A DNA stretch of 13,853 nucleotides, taken from positions 1 through 13,853 of the forward strand of contig NW_013654752.1 in the NCBI RefSeq assembly GCF_000499385.1, read 5' to 3'. A program made the translations under genes and the position numbers. Below, in pieces: positions 5,677 through 13,853 of this stretch. Numbering within the stretch: the stretch's first letter is position 1; every line of letters starts with the position of its first letter. Below the pieces are notes generated by a model. It saw nothing but the letters and a program-made list of their open reading frames with translations. It did not search any database and was not told where the DNA came from. This DNA is from Eimeria necatrix (lineage: Eukaryota > Apicomplexa > Conoidasida > Eucoccidiorida > Eimeriidae).

Positions 5677-6172
5677 TTAGTGGGGGGAGTCTGGGGACTG
5701 CATTTGCTGCTGCAGCCTGGCAGCTTCCTGGTCAATGCGGAGTTGCTGCTGCAGCAGCAGCGCAGCTTTTGCTGCTGCTTCAGACAGCTCTTTATATTCG
5801 CCCAAAAGGGCCTCGAGTTCGGCCACTCTTAGCTGCCCAGCTGTACGTACACCCTGGAAGCTCCGCGGCAGCCGCAGCAGCTGCTGCAGCAGCAGCCGCA
5901 CCTGCTGCTGCTGCAGCAGCCGCTGCCGCTGCAGCAGGTGGTTGCTGCTCTCCACCTGCAGCGCGAGCGCCCCGCGGGGCCCCCCTAGGGGCCCCCCCAG
6001 GGGCCCCCCCAGGGGGCCCCCCAGGGGGCCCCCCAGGGGCCCCCCCTGGGGGCCCCCCGGGGGCCCCCCCTGGGGGCCCCCCTGGGCCTCTTTCTGCAGC
6101 AGCTCGAGGGAGGAAAGGGCCGTGGCTGCAGCAGCCAGCGCAGTACCCGTCCCGGTGTCCCCCCCTGCTGCT

Positions 6173-6208
<36 letters not shown>

Positions 6209-6697
6209 CCCTGCTGCTGCGGCGCGCGCTCCGCTGCTGCTGCCGCCGCAGCAGCAGCAGCAGCAGCAGCAGCTTCCTGCTGCTCCTGCTGCTGCAGCGC
6301 GCGTTCTGCTGCTGCCATTCTGCGGGCAAAAAGCCCAGAGTCCATCCGGAGAGACACCCCGGGGGCCCCCGGGGCCCCCAAAGACTTCAAAAACGAAACT
6401 GCAGCAGAAAGATGAGTAAAGAAGTAAGCCTCGGGGCCCCCCTGCATGCGCTCGGGGTGTCTGTACACCGCAACGAACTGGAGGTTGCTGCAGAGGCGCG
6501 GCGGGCGGGCGCGCAGCAAAGTGAAGATCAGCAGCGGCAGCAAATCGTCAGCAGCAGCAGCAGCAGCAGTTTGCTGCTGCGCTGCTGCCAGCAAAATGCT
6601 GGAGCAATTCACCACTGCCCGCAGCTTGTCTTTCGGCGCCCGCAGCCGGTCCACCTTCAGCAGCTCCAGCCCCGCCTGCTGCACCTCCGGCAGCTCC

Positions 6698-6768
<71 letters not shown>

Positions 6769-6789
6769 GGGCGACGCCGCCCCAGAGCC

Positions 6790-6828
<39 letters not shown>

Positions 6829-7346
6829 GGAGCCGTCTTCGCCCGGGGACGGCGCCGCAGCCCCCCCCTCCGCTGCCGCTGCTGCTGCTGCTGCTGCTGC
6901 TGCTGCGGGGGGCCCCCGGGGGCCCCGGGGGGCCCCCCAGTGGGGGATCTCGAGGTGGTGGGGTTGGATCCAAGACAAGCATTTTATTTTTCTGTCAAGT
7001 TCCAAATCTTCTTTTCTTTCTTCTTCCGTTTCTTTCGGCAAAACTGAAAACAACTTTTGAATCAAAAACCTCTCCAAACCCTCGCCCACTTCCGCAGCCT
7101 CCCACGCGCCCTCGGGGGCCCCCCCGGGGGCCCCCCAGGGGGCCCCCCCCGAAGGCGGGAGTGCGGAGGAGTTGGAGTTGTGTTTTGGAAATGAATGCAT
7201 GCAGCAAGTCTGCTGCTTCCTGTCGAGACACCCCGAGGGGAAAAGCCTCCACGAATCTGCGCAGCTGCAGCACAGCAGCAGCACAAGAAGGGTCTTTGAG
7301 GCGGTCCAGGAACAAGTTGTAGGGAGTTCGGGGCCTCGCGGGGGCC

Positions 7347-7396
<50 letters not shown>

Positions 7397-7482
7397 GGGC
7401 GCGGGCGCTGCTGCTCCGCGCGCGGGCGCCGCGACGGACGGCGACGCGGGGCGCTGCTGCTGCTGCTGCTGCTGCAGCGGGG

Positions 7483-7516
<34 letters not shown>

Positions 7517-7619
7517 GGCTCGCGAGGAGAAGGGGCCCCGCACCGGAGACAGGGGGCCCCCAGGGGCCTCGGGGGCCTCTGCTGCGCTGCTCTCCCCAGG
7601 GCCCTCCTGCTGCCGCTGC

Positions 7620-7655
<36 letters not shown>

Positions 7656-7859
7656 AGCAGCCGCTCGAACTCCGTGCGCCCTTGGGGACCGCCGGAAGAC
7701 CGCGAACCTGCTGCTGCTGCTGCTGCTCCTGCTGCTCCTCCTGCTGCTGCTGCTGCTGCAGGCGACGGCGATGTCTGCTGCTTCCCGCTGCCCCGCAGCA
7801 CGCCGAAGCTGAAGGGCAAAGCCCGCAGCAGCCTGCTGGCAGCGCCCCCACTGGCAGCT

Positions 7860-7934
<75 letters not shown>

Positions 7935-8214
7935 GTGGAAGCTGCAGCAGAGGCAAAGGCCGGAGATGTCTGCTGGGCCTCGCGAGGGCCATCACTCCCG
8001 TCCGAGGTGGTTGCTCGGCTTGCTGCTGCTGCTGCTGCTGCTGCTGCGCTTGCTGCTGCTGCTGCTGCTGCTGCTGGGGAAGCAGCGCCTTGCTGCTGCT
8101 CTTGCTTCGGCTCCTGCAGCTCGCTCTCTTGCGCCTCCGGCTGTCCCGACAGCTGCCGCACTGCAGCAGCTGCTGCAGCAGCAGCTGCTGCTGCTGCCGC
8201 TGCGCCCCGGCCCT

Positions 8215-8251
<37 letters not shown>

Positions 8252-8608
8252 GTCACCTTCTTCTGCTTCTGGGGGCCCCTCAGGAGGCGAAAAAGCTGAA
8301 GCAAGATCTGAAGAGCTGCGGCAGGGCCCCACAGCTTCCCCAGAACGCATGCAAGGGGGGCCCCCCTCTTGCTGCGCTGCTGCTTCGCTGCTGCTGCGCC
8401 CTGCTGCCTCCCCCGAGGGGGCCCCCAGGGGGGCCCCCAGGGGGCCCCCCAGGGGGCCCCCCAGGGGGGCCCCCAGGGGGGCCCCCAGGGGGGCCCCCAG
8501 GGGGGCCCCCAAGGGGGGCCCCCTATCCAGCTCGTGGGGCCCCGAAGTCTCTCTGCTGTCTACCCCTGCAACGCGCAAACTCAGCAGCGCCTGCGGTGTT
8601 GCTGCTCC

Positions 8609-8656
<48 letters not shown>

Positions 8657-9217
8657 GGGGTCCTGGTGGGGAGGATGCCACAGACCCGAACGGACCCCAG
8701 CAGCAGCAGCAGCACTTTCCCCATTTTGGAGGGGCCCCCCAGCCTCGGGGGGCCCCCCAGCCTCGGGGGGCCCCCCAGCCTCGGGGGGCCCCCCAGCCTC
8801 GGGGGGCCCCCCTGGCTTTGCTGCTGGGGGCCCCCAAAAGGCTTCGGGGGTCACGGGGGCCCCCGGGGGCCCCCCAGAGTCCCCCTGGGCCCTGGGGGGC
8901 CCCGAGATTTCTATGGGAAACCCCAAGGGGGCCTTTTGAAGGGGCCCCTGGGGGCCCCCCTGGGGCCCCTGGGGGCCACCCTTGCCCTCCTGAGGGGCCC
9001 CTTCGGGGGCCCCCAGACCCTCTTGGGGGCCCCCCTGAGACTCCTGACCCAGGGGGCCCCCTGGGGGGGCCCCCCGGGGGGTCCCCTCAGGGGGCCCCCG
9101 AGGGGCCCCCAGGGGAGACCCCAGGGGGGCCCCCAGAGGGTCCCGCAGGGGGGCCCCCTGGGGGGCCCCCAGAGGGGCCTCGTGAGGACTCTGTGGGGTG
9201 ACTGGCTGGCTGTTGGA

Positions 9218-9262
<45 letters not shown>

Positions 9263-9310
9263 TGGTGAAGAAGGTAATGGGTCCTGGAGGGCCCCAACGG
9301 AAGATGCATG

Positions 9311-9349
<39 letters not shown>

Positions 9350-9566
9350 ACTCTTGGGGGCCCCCTGGGGGGCCCCCTGCGGCGTTAGGGCCTCAGCAGC
9401 AAGACGCGGGGAAGCTGCAGCATCCTGCTGCTGCTGCTGCTGCTGCTGCTGGGAGTGCTGCTGCTGCTGCTGCAGCAGCTGCTGCTCCAACGAGGCTGGC
9501 CGCTGCTGCTGCTGCCACGCACCCAAAGCCGTTTCAGGCGACTGTACCTGCTGCTCCTCGTCCTGC

Positions 9567-9597
<31 letters not shown>

Positions 9598-9710
9598 CTT
9601 GCTGCTGCTGCTGTTGCTTATTATTTGCTGCCTCTGGTGAATCCGGAAAAGGAGAAAGAGCAGGGGAAGGGGTATCTTGCTTCCACTCTTCCCACACTCC
9701 AAGAGTTTGT

Positions 9711-9750
<40 letters not shown>

Positions 9751-9876
9751 TATCCGCTGCTGCTGCTGCTGCAGCGTTTTGCTGCTGCAGCTCACTGGTG
9801 AGCACAAAGTGCGAAGAAGGCGGCGGCTCCTGGTGCTGCTGCTGCTGCTGCATGTCCCCAAAAGATTCATCTCCCC

Positions 9877-9926
<50 letters not shown>

Positions 9927-10051
9927 TGCTGTGTGTCTGCTGCTTCTATAGCTGCTGCAGCACCTTGAAGTTTCAGCGAAGCAGCAGGGCCTTGCTGCTG
10001 CTCCGCCACTGGGGTCGACTCCCAGTCTCCCCAAGTGTCAGCCAGCACCTC

Positions 10052-10096
<45 letters not shown>

Positions 10097-10705
10097 CTGC
10101 TGCAGTTGCAGTTGGGGGCTTCCGTGCTGCAGCTGCTGCAGTCCAGCTGCGTCCAGTGCCTGCCGCTGCGGCAGCACAAGCTGCGGCGAGCTGGAGGCTG
10201 GGGGGCCCCCCAGAGGGGCCCCCCCCCAAAGGGGGCCCCCCGGCCCCCCAGTACCCTCTGGGGGCCCCCTGGGAGAAGGGCCCCCAGCCAGCTTTGTGGG
10301 GTCTTGGAGGGCACTTGCTGCTGCAGCAAGCTGCGGGCTAGCGGGGGCCCCCGCAGCTGCTGCAGGTGAGAAGGGGCTGTTGGCCTGGGGGCCCCAGGGG
10401 CCCCCGGGGCCCCCGGGGCCCCCGGGGCCCCCGGGGGCCCCCGGGGGCCCCGCAAACGACCCCGGAGAGGACAAAGGGGCCCCCTGGGGCCCCTGGGGCC
10501 CCTGGGGCCCCTGGGGCCCCTGGAGGTGCAGGTCAGGGCCCAGGCCCAGGAGGCCCTCCAGAGGCGAAGCTGCAGCAGGGCTGCGCGCGGAGGGGGGCTT
10601 GGGGGGGCCCCCCCCCACTTGTGAAGGAGTAAAAGGAGGCCGGGGGCCCCCCGAAACGTCAAAGTCCACAGAAGAGGGGCTTTTGAGAGCCTGAGGGGCC
10701 CACAT
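5677..10705 (-). CDS. VPS9-domain protein, putative Rab5-family guanine nucleotide exchange factor, with giant low-complexity N-terminus
   Basis: Likely catalyses GDP/GTP exchange on a Rab5-type GTPase in endosomal or vesicular traffic. The start is the ATG at 10705-10703 (context GCCGCCATGTGG); the open frame continues upstream to 11149, but only from a TTG codon and in UTR-like sequence. The stop is TAA at 5679-5677. Residues 1-1125 are polyGln, polyAla and Gly-Pro/Gly-Ala-Pro repeats. About 1128-1225 resembles the VPS9 helical bundle (NLFLDRLKDPS, WEAAEVGEGLERF, LSWIQPHHLEI). About 1310-1450 is the VPS9 domain (ADDLLPLLIF, PPRLCSNLQF, YFFTHL); the Asp and Tyr that family knowledge ties to catalysis are at about 1387 and 1427, although the usual Asn after YFFT is His. 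PolyAla runs separate the bundle from the catalytic domain, and a Gln/Ala run sits inside it. About 1585-1675 looks coiled-coil. No A20 zinc finger is seen. The frame shifts by one base at G8 (7143-7150) with no possible GT-AG intron there, so this is probably a sequence error or a real lesion. Confidence 0.85.
5978..6085 (-). repeat. GGGGGCCCC array coding for Gly-Gly-Pro-Leu
   Basis: In-frame repeat between the VPS9 domain and the C-terminal coiled coil, read as GGPLGG/GGPQGG units at about residues 1540-1575. Confidence 0.9.
7143..7150 (-). other. Single-base frame break in a G8 homopolymer inside the VPS9 gene
   Basis: On the minus strand the helical bundle reads to LLRTPAF in one frame, ending at the TTC of 7153-7151. 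The conserved continuation WEAAEVGEGLERF lies in another frame. Between them are only runs of G and C (G8, C5, T, G6, C5, G7, C5). Dropping one G of the G8 run joins the two halves in frame across a Gly-Ala-Pro linker. No GT donor occurs in the interval, so a spliced explanation fails. A miscounted homopolymer is the simplest cause. Confidence 0.75.
8414..8522 (-). repeat. GGGGGGCCCCCA array coding for Gly-Ala-Pro-Leu
   Basis: About nine 12-bp units read as GAPL or GGPL in the N-terminal region. The near-identical units suggest recent expansion. Confidence 0.9.
8730..8812 (-). repeat. 18-bp tandem repeat, four units, coding GGPPEA
   Basis: Four units of CCTCGGGGGGCCCCCCAG, with perfect or near-perfect identity, in frame in the VPS9 protein. 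Confidence 0.9.
10390..10522 (-). repeat. GGGGCCCCC and GGGGCCCCT arrays coding collagen-like Gly-Pro-Gln/Gly-Pro-Gly
   Basis: In-frame (GPQ)n and (GGP)n blocks within the first 110 residues of the VPS9 protein. The period-3 Gly resembles collagen, but the run is short and no secretion signal precedes it. Confidence 0.85.
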
Positions 10706-11760
10706 GGCGGCGCTGGCGGGCGCTGGCCGCGGGCGCTGAGCGCGGAAGGCGGCCTTGTCAGGAGCTGGAGCGAGGCGAAAAAAGGGAAACTTGGAGCAGT
10801 TGCGGGGAATGCTTTTGGGGAAAAAGAAAAGGAAGCAAAAAGATTCAAAATTGACAGAAGAACGGAAGTGAGGAACGCCTGCTGCGCCGGCCGCGCAGTC
10901 AACGGAAGCTGCGTGTACACCCGAAGAACTCCGCAGCTTCTGGAGGCATTTCTCAGGAACACGAAAGTCTTTTTGGGAACTTTCGAGCTTTTTGCAAAGC
11001 CAAAAGCATTTCCTTTCTTTTGGTCCCGGAGATTCCGAAGAAAGACTTAAGTGGCCGCGGCTGCCTCGACGGCGGCTGTCTGCCGCAGCCAGCTGCCAAG
11101 ACACCGCGCGGACTTGAACGCCGGCGAATAACGCCTTTAAAGACGCCAAAGGCCTTCGAAAAAAGGCTTTTTAAAAAGCAAATTCAATTTCTAATTCAGT
11201 TCTCGAAAAAAAAACAAAGTTTCCCCGCAATTTCCCGCGTTTTCGCGAACCCGCAAGCGCAGCTGCTGGTCTGGCTGGCTCCGAACTCCGTTTGAACACT
11301 TCGCCGTTGAAGCGGCTCTAAAGCGAATTCAAAAATGCAAAATGGATTTTAAAAAGCAAAAAGACAGAAAGATGAGGCGCTACGCAGCACAGATCGCAGC
11401 AGCAGCAAACACGGCGAAAAAAAAAGGTCGCAGCTGCAGCAGCAGCTTTTCGAAATTCTGTTCTTCTTTTTGGCAAACTCCCCGGCTCTTCGGGTGTCTA
11501 GACACCAGAACTGCTTGGCTTTTGGCCTCCCTTTGTATTCAAAAAAAACTTCTCACTTTTTAAATTCTCATTCTTGAGGAAGCAAAGCTGCGGGAAGCAC
11601 AATTCAACTTTTGCTGCTGCTGCAGCACAACAGCAGCTCCTGCGTTTTGCTGCTGCAGCACAGCAGCAGCACAGCAGCAGCAGCAATCTTTGGGAAGAAG
11701 AGAAGCAAGCGACTCTTGCCTCTGTATCTGCTTCTTAGAACTTAATCAAGAGCCCAAAAC
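10706..11760. other. 5' flank of the VPS9 gene, no gene assigned
   Basis: Mixed-composition DNA with T/A-rich patches (for example 11155-11225). The minus frame is open from 11149 to the ATG but starts at TTG and reads like untranslated sequence. The small plus-strand ATG frame at 11342-11563 (73 codons) has no support. This region probably holds the VPS9 promoter and leader. Confidence 0.5.
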
Positions 11761-11761
11761 C

Positions 11762-11848
11762 CATATGCTGCAGCAGCAGCAGCATATGCTGCAGCAGCAG
11801 CAGCAGCAGCAGCAGCTGCTGCTGCTGCTGCAGCAGCTGCTGCTGTGA
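11762..11848. repeat. Inverted CAG/CTG block
   Basis: CATATGCTGC (11762-11771) is inverted at 11779-11788. A (CAG)n run then meets (CTG)n around 11815, giving a long self-complementary stem. Confidence 0.85.
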
Positions 11849-11906
11849 CATGGATTCCTGAGGAGAAGCAGCCAGCACCTGCATACAGCAGCGGCTGCTT
11901 GGGGAT

Positions 11907-11934
11907 TTTAGGGTTTAGGGTTTAGGGTTTAGGT
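11907..11934 (+). repeat. Isolated short TTTAGGG array
   Basis: Four units, the only such array between 5103 and 13090. Confidence 0.9.
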
Positions 11935-11963
11935 TTGCTGCTGTGTTTGGGGTCTCTGCGCAT

Positions 11964-11997
<34 letters not shown>

Positions 11998-12063
11998 TTC
12001 ACTTTCTCATATTCAGTTAATATGTCTCAGTTTCGCAGCTCAATAAAAGCCTGGCCAAAGTGG

Positions 12064-12260
12064 CTAGCTGCAGCTAGCTGCCCAAGCCAGCCCTTGTAGC
12101 TAGCTGCTGCAGCAGCAGCTGCAGCAGCTGCTGCTGCAGCAACTGCAGCTAGTTGCTGCGGCAGCTACAGCAGCAGTTGCTGCAGCTACTTGGGGATCAG
12201 CAGCTAGCTGCGCCCAGTAGCTGCTGCTGGGACTTTCGCTGCTTCCGCTAGCTAAAGCTG
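12064..12260. repeat. Cluster of CTAGC/CAGCTG palindromes
   Basis: Includes the perfect palindrome CTAGCTGCAGCTAG (12064-12077) and several further AGCTAGCTGC and GCAGCTGC elements among CAG and CTG runs. No gene seen. Confidence 0.7.
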
Positions 12261-12284
12261 GCAGCAGCACACTGCTGCTGCAAT

Positions 12285-12326
<42 letters not shown>

Positions 12327-12362
12327 AGAGAAGAGCTATCTAGTTGCCATCCTTCGCAGCAA

Positions 12363-12727
12363 ATGCTGCTGCTGCAGCAGCGGCAGCTGCAGCCAGCAGC
12401 AAATGCAGCTCGTGCAGCCGCAAGCGCAGCAGCTGCAGCGCAGCAGCAACAGCAGCAACAGCAGCAACAGCAGCAAACCACGCAGGCGGCCCCCGGCACA
12501 GCAGCAGCACAAAGTTTAGCCACCAAAAAGCAGCAGCAGCAGCAGCAGAATGCAGCAAAGTCTGCCCTCTGGGCCAACGAACACCAGCAGCAGCAGCAGC
12601 AACAGCAGCGGCAGCAGCAGCAGCAGCAGACACGACGGTACAAAGGGCGCCACTGGAGCAGCAGCAGAACTGCCTTTGCTGCTGCTGCAGCAGTATCTGG
12701 GGGCGCTGTGAGAAGGGCAGCGCATAC

Positions 12728-12772
<45 letters not shown>

Positions 12773-12848
12773 CGGGGAGTGCTGCTGCTGCGTCTCAGCT
12801 TTCAACTGCAGAAAGTGGAAAACTAAAAGCAAAACAAAAAACAAATAA
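12363..12848 (+). CDS. Doubtful CAG-rich open frame
   Basis: ATG-initiated frame of 161 codons, mostly Gln and Ala, ending TKSKTKNK at TAA 12846-12848, just before AATAAAATATTTT, which resembles a poly(A) region. CAG lies on the plus strand, as in the VPS9 coding strand. The other plus frame is open almost as long, so openness is due to repeats. It may be a terminal exon or nothing. The DNA between here and 13090 is CAG/CTG-rich, with one fair donor (GAGAGT|GTAAAG near 13038). Confidence 0.2.
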
Positions 12849-13090
12849 AATATTTTATTTTATTTTCGCAAATTAAATATTTTTTGGCCTCCTGTGGGGC
12901 CCGCTCGCGCATGCTGCTGCCTGGGGCTTGCTGCTGCTGCCACTGCAGCAGCAGCAGCAGCAGGGGCAGCAGCAGCAGCAGCAGCAGCAGCTAACTGCAG
13001 CAGCAGCTCGTCAGCGCGATTTCCGCGGTGCGCGAGAGTGTAAAGAATAAGGAGATATCCGTGTGGGCGCTTGCAAGCGGGAGCCGCCGC

Positions 13091-13498
13091 AAACCCTAAA
13101 CCCTAATTCGTGGTTTGCGACTTTGCGCCGGTGGCCTCGCTCTCCGCTGGCCGCGCAGAAGAGAGTTTCCCGACGCTCCAGGGTTTAGGGTTTGGACTTC
13201 GCCAGGGCTGCGCGCAGCCAGGGTTTAGGGTTTAGGGTTTAGGGTTTAGGGTTTAGGGTTTAGGGTTTAGGGTTTAGGGTTTAGGGTTGGGGGTTTAGGG
13301 TTTAGGGTTTAGGGTTTAGGGTTTAGGGTTTAGGGTTTAGGGTTTAGGGTTTAGGGTTTATGCAGGGCGCGGGAAACACCCCCGCGTTGGTGAACAGTTT
13401 GTTGACTTCGCTGTGCAACCGGCAGCCAGGGTTTAGGGTTTAGGGTTTAGGGTTTAGGGTTTAGGGTTTAGGGTTTAGGGTTTAGGGTTTAGGGTTTG
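13091..13498 (+). repeat. Right-hand cluster of telomere-like arrays
   Basis: AAACCCT array 13091-13106, then TTTAGGG arrays at 13181-13193, 13220-13360 and 13428-13498. The AAACCCTAA...TCGTGGTTT junction at 13100-13116 resembles the one at 3034-3047. Islands between arrays (13107-13180, 13194-13219) are single-copy and may hold small exons. Confidence 0.9.
13361..13419. repeat. 71-bp module, copy 5, truncated to 59 bp
   Basis: Identical to the others through CTGTGCAAC, then diverges to CGGCAGCCAG and a new TTTAGGG array. It lies about 10.7 kb from copy 4, on the far side of the VPS9 gene. Confidence 0.9.
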
Positions 13499-13500
13499 CA

Positions 13501-13671
13501 ATGGCGGACGACGAGAACGACCAGATGTTCGCCGAGCCCTTCGGCGACGACTTCGCCGACGAGTTGGGCGAAGAAGACTTCGAAGAAGACTTCGAAGACG
13601 CGCGAGCAGCAGCAGCAGCAGCAGACCCCGACGTGGACCTTCTCGTGGACCCCAACGACCCCAGGCTCCAG
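13501..13671 (+). CDS. First coding exon of an unidentified gene with acidic N-terminus (continues beyond the window)
   Basis: The ATG at 13501 opens a 57-codon exon: MADDENDQMFAEPFGDDFAD, then Glu/Asp/Phe repeats (LGEEDFEEDFED), a six-Ala run from GCA codons, and DPDVDLLVDPNDPRLQ. It ends in phase 0 at CAG|GTGCTG (GT at 13672); after that the frame is only CTG repeats, so an intron is likely. The composition is strongly acidic and distinct from the repeats. TTTAGGG repeats end three bases before the ATG, so the array lies in the 5' leader, in a 5'UTR intron, or at the promoter. No family recognised; acidic leaders of this type are common in nuclear proteins, but that is weak evidence. The rest of the gene lies outside the window. 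Confidence 0.6.
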
Positions 13672-13672
13672 G

Positions 13673-13726
<54 letters not shown>

Positions 13727-13769
13727 GGTGCTGGTGGTGGTCGTGGCGGTGCTGGGGGTGGTGGTGTTG

Positions 13770-13853
<84 letters not shown>
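13672..13853 (+). repeat. CTG tracts at the start of a probable intron
   Basis: Two long perfect CTG runs (13674-13724 and 13771-13853) separated by a G/T-rich stretch. They follow the GT donor of the exon at 13501 and run off the window. Confidence 0.85.

Larger units (their letters stand above)
6701..10100 (-). repeat. CAG (sense strand) homopolymer-coding tracts in the VPS9 gene
   Basis: Main tracts lie near 6701-6764, 6791-6826, 7349-7396, 7622-7655, 7860-7934, 8612-8655, 9219-9260, 9310-9350, 9714-9748 and 10051-10094. The frame relative to CAG decides Gln or Ala. All are CAG on the coding strand. Confidence 0.9.

Noticed and set aside
5396..5735. Gly-Pro-rich open frames on both strands downstream of the VPS9 stop
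   Set aside because: They are translations of GGGGCCCC palindromes. No credible start or domain; one overlaps the VPS9 end in another frame.
10390..10522. Collagen gene
   Set aside because: The Gly-Xaa-Yaa stretch is short, encoded by a simple repeat, and in frame with the VPS9 protein.
5735..10694. Long plus-strand open frames opposite the VPS9 gene
   Set aside because: PolyCys, polyLeu and polyAla from CTG repeats. The recognisable family sequence is on the minus strand.
10706..11149. Extension of the VPS9 protein upstream to 11149
   Set aside because: The frame begins at TTG, not ATG, and the sequence lacks protein-like character. The ATG at 10705 has a good context.
11342..11563. Small plus-strand ATG frame of 73 codons
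   Set aside because: Length is within chance, with no domain and no supporting context.
12248..12844. Minus-strand polyCys frame
   Set aside because: Shadow of CAG repeats; no start context or domain.

Overview
The window looks like nuclear DNA of a coccidian apicomplexan, most probably Eimeria. Three things point there: CAG/CTG runs that encode long homopolymeric Ala, Gln, Ser and Leu stretches; many short internal arrays of the apicomplexan telomere heptamer TTTAGGG in both orientations; and intron-rich genes. There is no sign of bacterial organisation, tRNA, rRNA, CRISPR or a transposase.

Layout. 1-172: GGGGGCCCCC-type repeat, then AT-rich DNA ending in a strong splice donor. 173-4391: about two dozen TTTAGGG/AAACCCT arrays separated by single-copy islands of 15-140 bp. 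Several islands read as exons with splice sites, and the arrays fit as their introns. One island encodes the N-terminal motif of casein kinase 2 alpha. A 71-bp module is repeated exactly four times here. A set of exons runs from 2907 to 3423, and a convincing last coding exon ends at 4088. 4392-5057: an AT-rich island of inverted tetranucleotide arrays. 5058-5676: one reverse telomeric array and GGGGCCCC repeats.

5677-10705 (minus strand): the one gene identified with confidence, a protein of about 1,675 residues. Its C-terminal third carries a helical bundle, a VPS9 (Rab5-family GEF) domain and a coiled coil. The first 1,100 residues are almost entirely polyGln, polyAla and Gly-Pro repeats. 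Its reading frame is broken once at a run of eight G. 10706-13090: 5' flank and palindrome-rich CAG/CTG DNA with no identifiable gene. 13091-13500: telomere-like arrays again, with a fifth, truncated copy of the 71-bp module. 13501 to the end: first exon of a plus-strand gene with an acidic N-terminus, followed by an intron that starts with CTG repeats.

The genes show no evident functional link. The unifying feature is structural: telomere-type heptamers and CAG/CTG or GGGGCCCC repeats make up most of the introns, spacers and even coding sequence. All splice models here were made by eye without transcript data.
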